A stretch of 64,000 nucleotides of DNA, taken from Congeria kusceri (taxonomy: Eukaryota; Mollusca; Bivalvia; Myida; Dreissenidae). Position 1 is the stretch's first letter. Each line of letters begins with the position of its first letter. The position numbers and the translations under genes are program-made. A model generated the notes under the pieces. It searched no databases, had not been told where the DNA came from, and worked only from the letters and a program-made list of their open reading frames with translations. Below, in pieces: positions 22,803 to 34,992 of this stretch. The DNA lies in the NCBI GenBank assembly GCA_027627225.1, contig CM051040.1, forward strand, positions 25,354,134 through 25,418,133, written 5' to 3'.

Positions 22803-23055
22803 TCGCTATGCCGGGCCCGGCAAGCTCAGTTGATAGAGCGCTAGACTGTCGATCCTGGGATCGTGAGTTCGAACCCCAGCCCGCAGTTGTCAGTAACTGG
22901 CATAAGTATGTGCACTTAGTTCTGGTAAACCGCTTGGACCGGCGAAGCTTGCCCAGGAAAAGTATGAGTAGGTTAACTGACCGCCTTTATATGTCTGAAA
23001 TACTGTTAAAAAGGGCGAAAAAAAAACCAACAAACGAAACAAACAAAACTTTTGG
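22803..23055 (+). mobile_element. tRNA-derived SINE, family 2
   Basis: The head has AAGCTCAGTTGATAGAGCGC (A box) and GTGAGTTCGAACCCC (B box) at normal tRNA spacing. A unique body with AACCGCTTGGACCGGCGAAG follows, and it ends in an AAAAAAAACCAACAAACGAA-type tail. The 3' region and lack of 3' tRNA complementarity argue against a functional tRNA. No clear target duplication was found. Confidence 0.8.
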
Positions 23056-23654
23056 TTATATTATCGAAGAAAATCGAATAAAAACGTTTTTGCGTGCTTT
23101 AGCAACTGCGCCATCTTACTGCCACATAGGCGTTAAAGGCACGTTGACGCTACCTTTACTATGTCCATTTGCATATATATGTATATGACGTAGAATTGAC
23201 CCAGATTTGGACTTTGGACTCGCAATCTTGAAGATACTATTTATGTCATAAGTCTGCCCAGATACTTAGCTATTTAATCTTAGCGAAGCAAACTTGGTTA
23301 TACAAGTTAATGCTATGTGTCGGGCATGGTACAAACATTAAAGTTGTAGTTTCATCTTTCAATGTAAAAATCCGATTCTTTTTTCCCCAAGATACTCAAA
23401 CAAAATGATAAAAATTGATCAGCTTTTAGAAGGTTGCATCCAATTAACATTAAAACGCGTCATTATGCATGTTCTATAGACTAAATTTAGTATTTCGTAC
23501 AGATCAGATACAACGTTATCTATGCAATACACCCGTTGTTATGTTTTTCGTCTTATTAGCAACTGTCCGGTTATCTTCGGTCCAGTTTTAATCCTTGTTA
23601 TTTGAAACACAACATAGAAGAACATATGTTTATTTATTTATTTATTTTGATCAG
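23056..23654. other. Intron 1, remaining part
   Basis: No repeat or gene recognised other than the splice acceptor; TTTATTTATTTATTT precedes it. Confidence 0.45.
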
Positions 23655-23756
23655 GTCATGCCGACCCGAACATTCCCAAATGTAACGGCGAGACGCCCTT
23701 GATGACGTCAGCATCACGTGGTGACCTCGATGCGGTTCGTCTGCTGCACAGATATG
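23655..23756 (+). CDS. Ankyrin-repeat protein, exon 2
   Basis: Exon of exactly 34 codons, phase 1 on both sides, so it can be skipped or duplicated without a frameshift. It encodes the end of repeat 2 (GHADPNIP) and most of repeat 3 (NGETPLMTSASRGDLDAVRL, then LHRYG). The upstream AG follows a T-rich stretch; the donor TATG|GTACAT is weaker than that of exon 1. Joining to exon 1 and exon 3 restores continuous 33-34-residue ankyrin spacing, which is the main support. Confidence 0.85.
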
Positions 23757-24029
23757 GTACATTATATTATATTCTTATTGTTTATTTTTTTAAGCCCCAG
23801 ATATATTCATATTTAGAGTTTCTTTCGGAAACCTTTGGTAGATATTGTCGCAGTCAGTATATAATCTCGAATACTTTTAGCATCAGCGACGAAAAGGTTA
23901 AGAACTGTATGTGGTGTTAAAAGTAATAGGGGTGGACTAAATAACTAGGCAATTAGTTTTTTTTCAACATCGTTGAACCACATCAGTCAAATAGTATGGT
24001 AACATTAATCATAGTGAAACATCAATACA

Positions 24030-24735
24030 TATATATCTTTTTTATGACCCCCCCCCCTCACAAAGTGGGAGGCATTAAGCAATGCACTTGTCCAGTCGTC
24101 CGTTCATCCGTCCGTTTGTCCCGAAATTTGAATGAGATCGTAAAGGAAGGAATTTTGGCTGCAACCAATTTTGGCAGAATTATGGCCCTTTGAAAATTTT
24201 CACTATATTTACATAATAACATTTTGTGGACTAAACTCCTCTTTAACAGCTTTGCGGATTTCGCTCAAACTTTCACAGCTGAAAAACCTTAATGTGTAGG
24301 TGATCGTAAAGTAAGGAATGTTGACTACGACCAATTTTGACAGAATTACGACCCTTTGTAATATTTTCCACTATATGCAATTCATGAAATTTTTTGGACT
24401 CAACTCCTCTTTAACGGATGGGTGGGTTCGCTCAAACTTTTACAGCTGAAGAACTTTGATGTGTAGGTCATCTTAAAGGAAGGAATTTTGACTGCGACCA
24501 TTTTTTGGCAGAATTATGGCCCTTTGGTCATTTTTTCCACTATAGAATAATATACATGTACTTCTTATTGTTTTGTGGACTCAACTCCTCTTTAACTGCT
24601 TGGTAGATTTCGATCAAACTTTCACAGCTGAAGGACCTTAACATGTAGGTGATCTTAAAGGAAGAAATTTTGGCAGCGAACAGTTTTGGCAAAATTATGG
24701 CCCTTTGTCATTTTTTCCACTACAGAATATATATG
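24030..24735 (+). mobile_element. Tandem-core element B, about 168-bp monomers
   Basis: After a C-rich start and GGAGGCATTAAGCAATGCAC come four monomers marked by GATCGTAAAGGAAGGAATTT (near 24138, 24303, 24470 and 24650). Each has TTGGCAGAATTATGGCCCTT and ACTCCTCTTTAAC. There is no ORF. The layout matches the other tandem-core elements, but the monomer sequence is unrelated. Confidence 0.7.
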
Positions 24736-25402
24736 AAAATAAATTAGTATCACTATTGTCAAAATTAGTATTGGCGTCACACCATTGGTCCGTGTCCAAA
24801 CAAATGTCGTTGTGGCATCCGTGTCTGACACATCTATTTATTTCTGCTTTAACGTATACTGATTTGTCTGGACATACATTAGAACATCGTCACGTAATCT
24901 GACAGACAAGGTCACACGAAAATGAAATAGAATATTATATACGCATGAATTAATTTATGAATCAGAGCAAACACAATAGCCAAAGTGTAACATAACCGCC
25001 TCTTAGTGCTTCGCAACCTGTTTTATGTTTAAATAGGTTTATTTTTGCAGTGTTAACTCGTATTGGCCAGTGCGAGTTTACAAAACTGTTGAAGCAGAAA
25101 TGTTATTGCCGTTGTGCTATATTTTACGACTGCTTGCAAACGACTGCGCGCCATGTGTACTTAATCCGGTCATTGGTGTCCAGTTTGAAATTCACATTCG
25201 TGTGTCAAAATATTTTGCGCAGGTTATATTTGACACGAAGTGGGGGGAGGGGTCATCACCTCAGATTTTTTTGTATGGTTTCATTTTTTAAATATATAAA
25301 AAATAGTACTAGTTTTTGCGTTGTTGCTGGTAATGGTGGTGATGATGGTGATGATGATAGGAAGAGTTTTACGAAATGCAGATCACAGATGAGCTGTGTT
25401 GT
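24736..25402. other. Gene-free part of intron 2
   Basis: Two overlapping plus frames of 70-118 codons are open here. Neither has a recognisable domain or flanking splice sites, and both lie inside the ankyrin gene's intron. Confidence 0.4.
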
Positions 25403-25773
25403 TTAAAGCAGCAGTCCAGAAATATGTTAATAAAAATTAAACTCTGAAGAAATCGTTTCTAATGGACATCTTACCGATAAAAAAAATAAAAATAAAATCG
25501 CATTGAACTCTGTAAAATAATAACGTTTTGGTTACATTTTATCGTATAGTTATCTGTTTGCGATAGCTGGTGATGCCTCTGGAGTAAATCGGCATGTACA
25601 TCAGTGTATATTCCGTTCGTACCAAGCGTTTTCGAACACTATAATTTCGTAAATAAGAAACAGTTTTCAGTCGAATAAACGTCATAAGCCTTCATTAGAA
25701 CTAATGCCAATTTAAGATGCATTGAATTATATGTGGGACAAAATTAATTATATTATATGGACTGCGGCTTTAA
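25403..25773 (-). mobile_element. TTAA-flanked MITE, copy 2
   Basis: TTAAAGCAGCAGTCCAGAAA at the left and TGGACTGCGGCTTTAA at the right. It is the reverse of the copy at 684 along its full length. Confidence 0.85.
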
Positions 25774-26066
25774 TAGGTTACTAGTGCTGGTTCGCAATAC
25801 ATCAACCAAACATCTGTCATGACTACGATTATTAGCCAAAGCAGACGCCGATTTGCCTTATCAGCCCATAGGGAGGATTGTGTTTACAATTCCTCAAAAT
25901 CCCACGGAGAGGCGAGATTTCCATTTTTGGCAGAGGTTAACAAAGTTCATGAATTGCAAATAATGTTTTGCGAGATTGTCGTCTCCCGTAGAGCGCCACA
26001 GGAATGCTAGTATGACATAACATCAGCCCAAATATGAAACCGGTTTGAACCAGATGTTTATATAGT

Positions 26067-26310
26067 TGAGGCGTGTCGTGGGAAAACCGCGCTTATTGCA
26101 TGTGCGTAAAGTGCCGTCCTCGAATAGCCTAATCCAGGACGGCACTTCCGCCTTTATGGTGTTTTCTGTTTCAATGAAATCTCTTCAAAACATAAATCCA
26201 CCGAAGGCGGAAAGTGCCGTCCTGGATTAGCCTGTGCGGACTGCACAGGCTAATCCGGGACGACACTTTACGCACATGCATTGAGCCCGGTTTTCCCACG
26301 ACACGCCTCA
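26067..26310. mobile_element. GAGGCG foldback element, copy 3
   Basis: GAGGCGTGTCGTGGGAAAAC to GTTTTCCCACGACACGCCTC, with the second internal palindrome (GGATTAGCCTGTGCGGACTG and inverse) intact and the first shortened. Confidence 0.9.
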
Positions 26311-26479
26311 ATTTAATCAAAATTCCTTCCCCGTATAATTTGCCTATGTACCCACGAGAGTACGCAGAATTCGGACAAAGCCAGCATAAATGTATGAGAT
26401 TCTGAAAAAAAGGCAAGAGCACTGACCTTCTTTGTGCTTAAAACTTCTAGTCTGGATTGTACTTGCAGTCTAAATAAAA

Positions 26480-26683
26480 TGAGGTACTAGTATGTCGTGG
26501 GAAACCCGGGCTTAATGCATGCACGTAAAGTTTTGTCCCGGATTAGCCTGTGCATTCCGGGCGACACACTTTCCGCCTATATTGGATTTATGTTTAGAAG
26601 AGACTTCCTTGAACTGCACAGGCTGATCCGGGACGACACTTTACGCACATGCATAAAATCTGCTTTTTCCTCGACACGCCTCA
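26480..26683. mobile_element. GAGGCG foldback element, copy 4 (degraded)
   Basis: The left tip reads GAGGTACTAGTATGTCGTGG, an insertion of a few bases in the TIR. The right tip is normal. It lies 170 bases from copy 3. Confidence 0.8.
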
Positions 26684-27869
26684 TTAATTCATTAATTTTA
26701 TTGAGTGGTCAGTTATCGAAGTTTGGGTCACTTCTAATTAGCAGATTATTGGACCTTGTTTCCAGTAATGTAATGTATTTGGTACTTTCGCTGAGACTGC
26801 GATGTTCGTGTATTGACCAGCTTTGGTGTTCCGGTTTGAGCCATGGGCATTATGTTATATTTAGTGCTTCTTTTAATCGGCGTTCACCACATAGGGTACG
26901 AAACTGACCTTGGTGGACGGGCTTGAGCATGATGCTTCTTTAATGTTTTCAAGGTTCGGAAAGATTAGGAATGTTAATAACTGTATTTTAATGCTGTTAT
27001 CATTATTCACACACAAAAAGCCATTAAGGTAGTTTTGGTTTTGTTTTCCAAATACATATGTCTATATATTGGCCATTAGAAAATACCAACCGTCGGAAAT
27101 CATTTTATACAACCACTACCACCACCACCTCAATAACTGTATTTGGTAAAACTATACCACGACGTCCTTAACACCAACGTGTATCACATTTAAAATACAT
27201 GGACGGTTTAATATTTGCCCAGTCTTCATGACTCCATGGTCGATATATATTAATACGGTACCATAACTCACCTCGCGCGAGACATTTACATAGATGACCA
27301 TTATATTGTTGTAATTCGAAAAGTCAAGTTTAAATGTCCGTTTTACACACATTGGCTAGAGGGTGGAAATTTAAAGTCTATAGGCACAGCTCTTAAACAT
27401 AGCTCGGGTAAACATATGTCAAAGAAATAATCTGGCATTATGCTATGTGAATATTTGCACTGCGCGTTCAGAAGACACCTTGTCTGAAAGTCGCGGGTGT
27501 TAGTCGCCGGGAAGAATCCTGAGCTGCATTGAGACCAGGGACCGCACTACAGAAACAACTTAAGTAAAATCTTAACTTTAACTTAAAAATAACGTATAAT
27601 TCCACGTATATATGACACGGTACTCCGGGTTTCATAGTTATCAGTTATATTGTTTTACTTTTGTTTACTTTTTTGTAAAGGTTGTGGCAATTTATATGTG
27701 GTGTTAGAAATATTGAATTAAAATGAAATATAGAGAAAGAATAGATAAAATTAAGATGCTTCTGAAATACGGGCTCAGAGGTGTACCGAAATCACAGTAA
27801 TATTGCGATTACTGTTGTATTGCGACGTTGTAACACTGTACATGAACAGGTTCTCAGTATGAGGTGAGG

Positions 27870-27918
27870 CCCGGTGATCCTTTTTAATGACGGTATTAAG
27901 AGATCTAGGATCACCGGG
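27870..27918. repeat. Short hairpin
   Basis: CCCGGTGATCC and GGATCACCGGG are perfect inverse copies with a 27-base loop. Confidence 0.7.
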
Positions 27919-28054
27919 AAACCTGTAAGGAACCACCCATGCGCGTAGCGCAAACGAAACGAGAATGAATGAATGCCTCGTTGAAAGTCAAAAGAAACAC
28001 CGACTCAGATTTTTAGACTGTTGGCGGATGCCAACGATCTTTTGAGAGGATAAT

Positions 28055-28345
28055 TTCCAAAACAGGTATCGCGAAAAAACTACTTATTTTCTTTGCAGGC
28101 TATTAGTCAGTAAATCGAAACCAGAAAGGGTCCTTCTTCAAAACAGCAAAATTCACACCTGTTTTCTAACATTTTGATTATTTATGATAATGTATGAAAT
28201 ATTATTGTACTATAATGTGTCTTTCATGTGATTTATTATAATAACAGTTTCTAAAAAAGTAAATTTATTAAAAATGTATTTTTAAACTAATGACACCCCC
28301 TAGTTTCGCTATTTACTTGTATGTAACCGAAATATTCAGAAAGCC
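28055..28345 (+). repeat. Dispersed repeat ABC, partial (part A)
   Basis: GGTATCGCGAAAAAACTACT, CAGTAAATCGAAACCAGAAA and CCTGTTTTCTAAC match the repeat at 40682 and 49250 and the inverse at 52200. Only part A is present. Confidence 0.7.
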
Positions 28346-28975
28346 TCGCCGTGTAAACCTTTCTTTAACTCGTCGGATAAATTCAAGTACACAAAGACAC
28401 TAACCTAATATTCTATATTTTCTTGTTACCAGTTCTCATTTTGAATAAGTTGATAATTATTTACTGCAATTTATTAATTTTAAACTGAAGTATGAAAATC
28501 GAGAGCTTGCATCGTATGACCTACTTATGAGTAGGCTACGAAGCACTAGCAATCGATGCGCCTAACTACTACGCTTAATCGGTTATTCTGGCCGTTGCAG
28601 ATTGACTTGCTAACTGGCATGTATATAATTCCGTTTGCATAAGATAATTAGCTTGAACAAATATTTGTTCGTTACTTACAAATTAGTTTTTATTATGAAG
28701 TCGTATATTATTGAATATGAAGCCACATTATAGAGTTTAAAGGTGGGAAATTGAACTTTAAAACAAATGTTTCATTTTTAGTAAAAATGCACTGATAATT
28801 CACATGCTTTTAGTTTCTTTTGTCGCCAACAGTCTTTCTACGCTGTCAGTGTTTTGATTCAACGTTGGTATTGTTTGGATAATACACTTAGGCCGTAAAC
28901 AAACACGTCCGAAAAAGGGGTAACCACGTTGGTTTGTTTACGCCTACATATGTTTGGACTTGGACGTTGTATAAA

Positions 28976-29237
28976 TGGGGCGTGTCGTGGGAAAACCGGG
29001 CTTAATGCATGTGCGTGAAGTGTCGTCCCGGATTAGCCTGTGCAATCCACACAGGCTACTCCGGGACGCCACTTTCCGCTTTTATGGTATTTTCTGTTTC
29101 AAGGAAGTCTCTTCTAAACATAAATTCACTGTAGGCGTAAAGTTCCGTCCTGGATTAGCCTGTGCGGACTGCACAGGCTAATCCGAGACGACACTTTACG
29201 CACATGCATTAAGCGCGATTTTCCCACGATTCGCTAC
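28976..29237. mobile_element. GAGGCG foldback element, copy 5
   Basis: About 262 bp with both internal palindromes, as in the copy at 49556. Both tips have decayed (GGGGCG at left, TTCGCT at right). Confidence 0.85.
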
Positions 29238-32200
29238 AAATGTATCTTGTTTCACAGCAGAATCACCTCTACGTCTAGATTCCCTCCTACTGTGAAATTT
29301 ATCTCGAATTGTCATTTTAAATAAAGCGTATTCAAGAAGTATGTGTCCTGTGGAAGATCTATTCTGCCCGTTGATGTATTACTCAACTTTATGTAGTTAT
29401 CCCCATCGTGCATAGCTCCAAAGGACCTAGTTAAATATGTGTGACATGTATACACATACTAGCGGAGACCTCTCCGTAACCTAGATTTATATATTAGCGA
29501 TAAATCTGTACAGTTCGTATACAATTTAGACGATTTTGAAGTACTCTGTCCGTAGGTGGTATGGTTTAATATACCAAATGAATACATAGTTCTGTTAAAG
29601 AACACATAACTTTCACACATCACCGGAGACATGTGAATTTGAACTATGATTTTAATGCGAGCTAGTATGGCCCAATGACCATAATCATTCTTAAACCTAA
29701 TTTTAAACATATTCTCAAATTTTAGCTAAAGAAAATAAGAGCTTATATGTAACCCTTTTTCATTTGCGAATATTTTTAATCGACTATATTTGAAAACGTA
29801 TCCGAATATTGTTCCTTTTTATATGATGCAGTTTTTATTGTTTAAAGAACATTTTTTCTTTATTCCGATGATTGTATATTTCTTCGTATTTAATCATATC
29901 GTAGAAATACATATAGATTGCACTTCAAACTACACAAAAAGTAGTTTTCAAAAGTGAAGTTTTATTCTTAATGTTAAAGTCATAATTGTTCTTAAATCGT
30001 TATATCCTTGTGTAAATGACATTGTACTTTTGGTCGATATCAATGGCACACGATATAATATATTTACTACATACGTGATGCATGCTAAAATTCATGCAAA
30101 ATGTAATTTTAAAATTTGATTCGAGGAAAACACTGAAACAAAATGGCGACTAACTAGTGCGATTCTAGCTCGGTGAACTATAATGTACATGAAATGTTAA
30201 AAACTTTAAAACAGGTGCGCGACTAGATATATTATTTAAAAAATGCAGTTTTGTAGTGAATTACCCTTTTGTTTTGTGGACCCTTTGTTACGCTAGATGT
30301 ACGTTTTCGTGGTATAATAGCGAAAATGCATCTGTTTTCAGTCGTTACGCACTCGGGCAGTAATCCATTGTTCGGGCCTCAGCTTACGTTAACGACCTCA
30401 AAAAGATATTATTAACCCTATATAGCTATGATTATTAACACACTAACTGAACTCTACGGGGATTAAACTATGTGTTTGCATTTTTGAACATATTGCGCAA
30501 ATTGGAACTTAAGTGAAATTATGTGCAGATACACTTCAGATGTCTCTAGCATATGGCCCATGATCACGCGTTCTTACCACTACACGTTCTTCGGTCACCA
30601 CTCACAGTCGGTCGTAAGCCAGTATCTGTTATCTGGACTTGTTTAATCTGGTTTTTAAAGATACTCTGTTAATTGTTATCAAATAATGTTTACTTTGTCC
30701 ACCGCCATAGGTCATCATGCGATACAGTCAGTTGAAGGAATGATATAGAAATTTTCATTCTTAACAGTATTTATCAAAAATCGGAACAGTTTTTAAAATG
30801 GCCTTTTAATTAGAGCTACATGTACAGAAATATTAAAAACGGGCATGAACAAAGATAAAAGCAAACACATGTTGAAAACAGCACTTTGCACAATAACGGT
30901 TCACTATTTGAGCAGAAATGTCAGTCTTGAGTTGTCGATCATTTTTAGCTTGCAGAAGGATGTCAGCTTTAAGTTTGCAAATCGAACATATAACATAATT
31001 CGGTTTTCTGTGAGGTTAGGCTATTTTGTAGATACTAGAACGAACCACATATACATATATCTTGAAACCGAGATTGATTGAGGGCAGAAATATTTGGTGA
31101 AAATATTACATTTATCAAAATAACCACAGCTGTGCAAACCGCGATTAAGTCTGTTGTACGTAATTTTGTTCCACTAACATGCACACAGACCGCTATATGC
31201 ACGCTTGATCAAGCACTATCATTATGACTAGTTATTACGTACATTTGAAATAACATGATGTGTTATTAAAGCAGTTAACTTGTTCTCTGAGTTGCAGCTG
31301 GGTTAATTATCTGATAACTTGGCATTAAAATAGACTCATGTCGTGTTTGCTTTTCCATTACGGGAGATACAACTATCTGGCCAACAAGATACCATATCTT
31401 CTATTTGACCACATCGTCCTCATTAAAAATGACAAATGTGTTTATAATGATAGAGTTCCCTGCCATTTTGGACCGTCATAGTTAATGCTCATTGAATCAC
31501 TTCAAGCTCTATACTTCATTATAATACGAGTGTGTTATTTTACGAAAATGTTTTTCTTCCCCGTAATAGTAGAACATTTCACTTCAGTATGCGCCGTTGT
31601 GAGTGAAAACATACAATTATATTACGTAACAAATATCACTTAAGTTTGTCTTAAGCTTTGTGGATGCAGACCGTGGTTATAATGTTAATTAATACCGTGT
31701 AAAATCATTAAGATCCGAGCTTATGCATTGCCGAGAGAGATTTGTTTAATATATATTTTTAATATATATTATATGTAAATCAGTAAATGACGCAGCCTTA
31801 AAAATGAGGCTTAAAATCAAGAAGTCGGGTCTACAATATACACATACATATGCAAATCAAGAAGAACATTTCTCTTGTAAGTGTGCAGACTCCTTATACG
31901 TACTACCAACAATTTCGATATTTCCATATCGTTATTTGATCCATTATTATAGTGTATTTGATACATTTCCTCTATTGTTCAGACCGTTACATTATGCATG
32001 CACCAAACGAATGTAAAGTATTTATTACATGTATCATATTGAGTCATTTCCTGTTATGATAACCCATATTTCTGTTGAATCCGCGTGACGGCATTCTTGT
32101 ATAAAATTTGGGTGATATCGATTCTTTCGAAGCAGTAAATGCAAACTTTTTTATAATCTCTGACATTCTTAACATCAATACTAATAGCAGCAATAATAAC

Positions 32201-32374
32201 AAGAACAACAACAACGTTTACTATAACTACTTATGTTACAATTACATAAGGGCTTATTTTTGTTTGTCTACAGACATGTTTCGTGGTTGTTATTCTAAAC
32301 TAAACTGATGCAGAATTTAGCTGTATAGTTTGTTTGCAAATTTCCGTATACTCAACCACTTTGTCGATTTTCAG
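29238..32374. other. Gene-free part of intron 2
   Basis: AT-rich with short open frames only. I found no repeat shared with the rest of the window, no ankyrin-like exon and no RNA gene. Confidence 0.5.
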
Positions 32375-32581
32375 GAGCAGATGTCAATAAATGTGACGTC
32401 ACGGGGTGTCCTCCAGTGTACAGAGCCATCCAAAGTGGCTGGAACGAGGTCGCTGATTTTCTATTGGACAAACAGTGTGACGTCAACAAAACGACAGCCA
32501 ATGGAATGACTTGCTTCTTTGCGGCTGCGCACTGCAACAAAATAAACGTCAATCACATCACAAAACGACTACTGAAAACAG
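32375..32581 (+). CDS. Ankyrin-repeat protein, exon 3
   Basis: Exon of exactly 69 codons, phase 1 on both sides, bounded by TTGTCGATTTTCAG and CAG|GTATAT. It starts with the end of repeat 3 (GADVNKCD), then repeat 4 (CPPVYRAIQSGWNEVADFLL, then DKQCDVN) and most of repeat 5 (NGMTCFFAAAHCNKINVNHI). The TPLH motif is degraded to CPPV and MTCF, so these repeats are divergent but keep helix spacing. It contains five Cys; no metal site is evident. Confidence 0.85.
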
Positions 32582-33302
32582 GTATATGTGTACAATGGAT
32601 GTAGACATCTCCGTTATTTCTGTATTAAGTACTGTTTGAAGTATAGCTGTGTATGTACACGTACTACTTATTTTATATAAACATCATATACTTAATAATG
32701 CTACTAAATGCAATGCATGTTTTATCTGAAGTACATAATATTGACAATAACATGTGAAAACAAAATATACCGGAAGTATCACAAAATGTGTATATAGGGG
32801 TTGCAAAGCGTTACCCCAAACATACATTTTAAAGTGTCGTATTATTTTTGATATCCACTAATATTTAAATCTATTCCATATATCGCTATATCAACTGCTT
32901 AACACGCTTGACCACGTGCTTTTAGGCGAAAACTAGGTCAAGGATTAAACGGGTGATATCCGAGTGCAGAGATTGGCCACAACACTAGATTCTGATATTT
33001 GCCTATGATTGGCATTATTGAAAACGTCTATTGCTTATAAGCAAATTTGAGGCGTGTCGGCTTAATGCGTGTGCGCAAAGTGTCGTCCCGGATTAGCCTG
33101 TGCAGTCAGGACGGCACTGTCCGCCTACAATGGGTTTATGTTCAGAAGAGACTTCCTTGAAACAGAAAATACCATAAGGCGGAAAGTGCCGACCCAGATT
33201 AGCCTGTGCGGCTTGCACAAACTTATTCGGGACGACACTTTACGCACATACATTAAGCCCTGTTTTCCCACGAAACGCCTCCAATATATTATACTTTCGT
33301 AG
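32582..33302 (+). other. Ankyrin gene intron 3
   Basis: GT-AG intron of 721 bases, phase 1. Its 3' third is a GAGGCG foldback (33048-33282) ending about 20 bases before the acceptor ACTTTCGTAG. Confidence 0.8.
33048..33282. mobile_element. GAGGCG foldback element, copy 6 (at splice acceptor)
   Basis: GAGGCGTGTCGG at the left (missing the GGAAAACC part) and TTTTCCCACGAAACGCCTC at the right, with internal palindromes present in degenerate form. It occupies the zone where the branch point and pyrimidine tract of intron 3 would be expected. Confidence 0.85.
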
Positions 33303-33490
33303 ATTACGATTTCAAAAAGGACAAGGAGTGGCTAGAGACAGAGGGCTGTCCAATCACGATAAAAGACGACGCGAAGCTGCGCGTCAAACTGATGAAGAAG
33401 GCGGGGCTTAGACAGGTCAAGAGGCGTCACACGTTTATTGCCACGGGCAAACGACGACTCCTCAGAACCTTCCGAAGCATTTCTTCCTGA
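33303..33490 (+). CDS. Ankyrin-repeat protein, exon 4 (C-terminus)
   Basis: The last exon adds 62 residues and a TGA stop. It begins with the tail of repeat 5 (DYDFKKDKEWLETEGCPITI). The rest is a basic, Lys/Arg-rich tail (KLMKKAGLRQVKRRHTF and GKRRLLRTFRSISS) without an ankyrin, SOCS or other domain that I recognise. The frame set by the upstream exons runs straight through it, which supports the acceptor at 33301-33302. With the basic patch in exon 1, the protein has positive charge at both ends. Confidence 0.8.
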
Positions 33491-33753
33491 TAGCCGATGA
33501 AAACGTGTATATATGTATAGACATATAAATAGTCCGATGTATATATCAGTGCATTATGTGACGAGTTTTGTTTGCTGTTGATGTGTATTAATGTATATGT
33601 CTCTGATAAGAAATGATTAGGTTATTTTGTTGTTTTACCCCATGCTTATTTTATTTGTTATTGCTTTTATCTGTATCTGATTTTAATGTGCTGATTGTTA
33701 AACAATATTTTGTGTTTTCCCTTTTGTCTGATTGCCATTGACAACGGGCTGTT

Positions 33754-33759
33754 ATTAAA
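33754..33759 (+). terminator. Possible poly(A) signal ATTAAA of the ankyrin gene
   Basis: ATTAAA, the commonest variant of AATAAA, lies 264 bases after the stop codon, and no AATAAA lies closer. GT-rich sequence follows. This end-site call is tentative. Confidence 0.35.
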
Positions 33760-34003
33760 CCGATATAATATGTGATACATACCAAGTTGACATTGGACAT
33801 GTCATCAAAGTAAATTCTGTCTGTATGACCAATACTTCCATGGCATGTTTTAGCGTTTCAGTAACATGTCTGGGCTATTAACACTGTTAATACGCATTGT
33901 ATGTATTTATTTGTATTAGCAATTAATGCACAATGGCTTTGGTTCAAAGAACGTGTCCTATGATCAAGGCTTTATTTGCGACTCTATATTTCATCAAAGA
34001 CCA

Positions 34004-34344
34004 GGCCCCGTGTTCACAAAACAAGTTGAGCCTGATTTTCAGGTTCAAGTTGAACTTGAGCCAGATATTTCAGGCTCAGGCTCAAAAAAGATGCTCACTC
34101 AAATCAGGATCAATTTTGGTCAAACATATATTATAAAAACGATTTTAAACTCTTAGCAACGTACATTTGCTGTCTGATATGAAGAATTTAATAAAAGAAA
34201 TACAAATAATTATGTGATTTTATCAAAAAGAACAGTTATTCCGAAAATATAATATGTTTGATATTCCGCTCAGTTGAGCTACAAAATCAAGATCAGCCAA
34301 GACTGATTCTGATCCTGTAATTTGTCCTTTGTGAACACGGGGCC
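34004..34344. mobile_element. GGCCCCGTGTTCACAAA TIR MITE
   Basis: Perfect 17-bp inverted ends (GGCCCCGTGTTCACAAA and TTTGTGAACACGGGGCC) enclose 341 bp. Subterminal GAGCCTGA/TCAGGCTC motifs occur near both sides. No ORF. GGCCCCGT-type ends recall PIF/Harbinger or hAT MITEs; the superfamily is unresolved. Confidence 0.85.
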
Positions 34345-34394
34345 AGAGCCTTTTGCCGCGACTAAACTTTCCAGCACATTTTGGAATTGTGCAT

Positions 34395-34700
34395 ACACTA
34401 GTGAAAGGGACTATGTTATCGAAAAAGTCATCAAGTGAGCAATTTCTTTAAAAAATCTGAAATTTCGATATTAATACTGGCATATAATAACGGTTAAAAC
34501 AGGGTATATATAATGGGAAAAGAGTGTACCCATTCTGTGGTAAAAATCAATTTATAAAAAGGGTTGTGTTTGTTTGGCCCTTTACCTGTTTAGATTTTGA
34601 CGTCAGCATTATAAGTATTGTGTATTTTGTCATAACACTCTGTCAGGATAGTTTGATAGTGTCACAGAGTCCAGCTAATAGTGTGCTATACATGCACATG
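34395..34700 (+). repeat. Dispersed repeat R, copy 2 (empty site for the TTAA MITE)
   Basis: Matches 615-683 and then 1044-1210 without the MITE that separates them there. At the junction it reads GATATTAATACTGGC with one TTAA (34471-34474). Confidence 0.8.
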
Positions 34701-34731
34701 CCTTGAAACATTGACATTTACTTATTGTTTT

Positions 34732-34992
34732 AACAGTAATAGTGACCAATAGAGGAATTTTCTTTTTTTTTTGTATCAACATTAATACACTGTTTTTGAT
34801 ACGACCTTTTCTAATATGTCTCACTGCGATTTTCAGATAGATAAACATACTTTTACACCTACTGTACTTGTTCTTTTTTAAACAGAAATAGTGACCTGTA
34901 TAAGAATTTTCTTTTTTTTTTGTATCAAAAGTGAAACGTTGTTGATACGACCTTTTCTAATGCGCCTCACGACGGTTTTAAGATAGATAGAC
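34732..34992 (+). repeat. 149-bp tandem duplication
   Basis: Two units starting AACAGTAATAGTGACC and AACAGAAATAGTGACC, each with a T-run, GTATCAA, TTGATACGACCTTTTCTAAT and AGATAGATA. They are about 80% alike by eye. Confidence 0.8.

Larger units (their letters stand above)
21461..23654 (+). other. Ankyrin gene intron 1
   Basis: GT-AG intron of 2,194 bases, phase 1. It contains a foldback (21756-21852), an ACGTCA-rich minisatellite (22553-22750) and a tRNA-derived SINE (22803-23055). The acceptor is TTGATCAG. Confidence 0.8.
23757..32374 (+). other. Ankyrin gene intron 2
   Basis: GT-AG intron of 8,618 bases, phase 1. It holds a tandem-core element (24030), a TTAA MITE (25403), three GAGGCG foldbacks (26067, 26480, 28976) and a fragment of dispersed repeat ABC (28055). 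Within it, 26684-28054 and 29238-32374 contain nothing that I can support as an exon or a repeat beyond a small hairpin at 27870. Confidence 0.75.

Noticed and set aside
22803..22880. Functional tRNA gene on the plus strand
   Set aside because: It continues into a SINE body with an A-rich tail and lacks clean acceptor-stem pairing.
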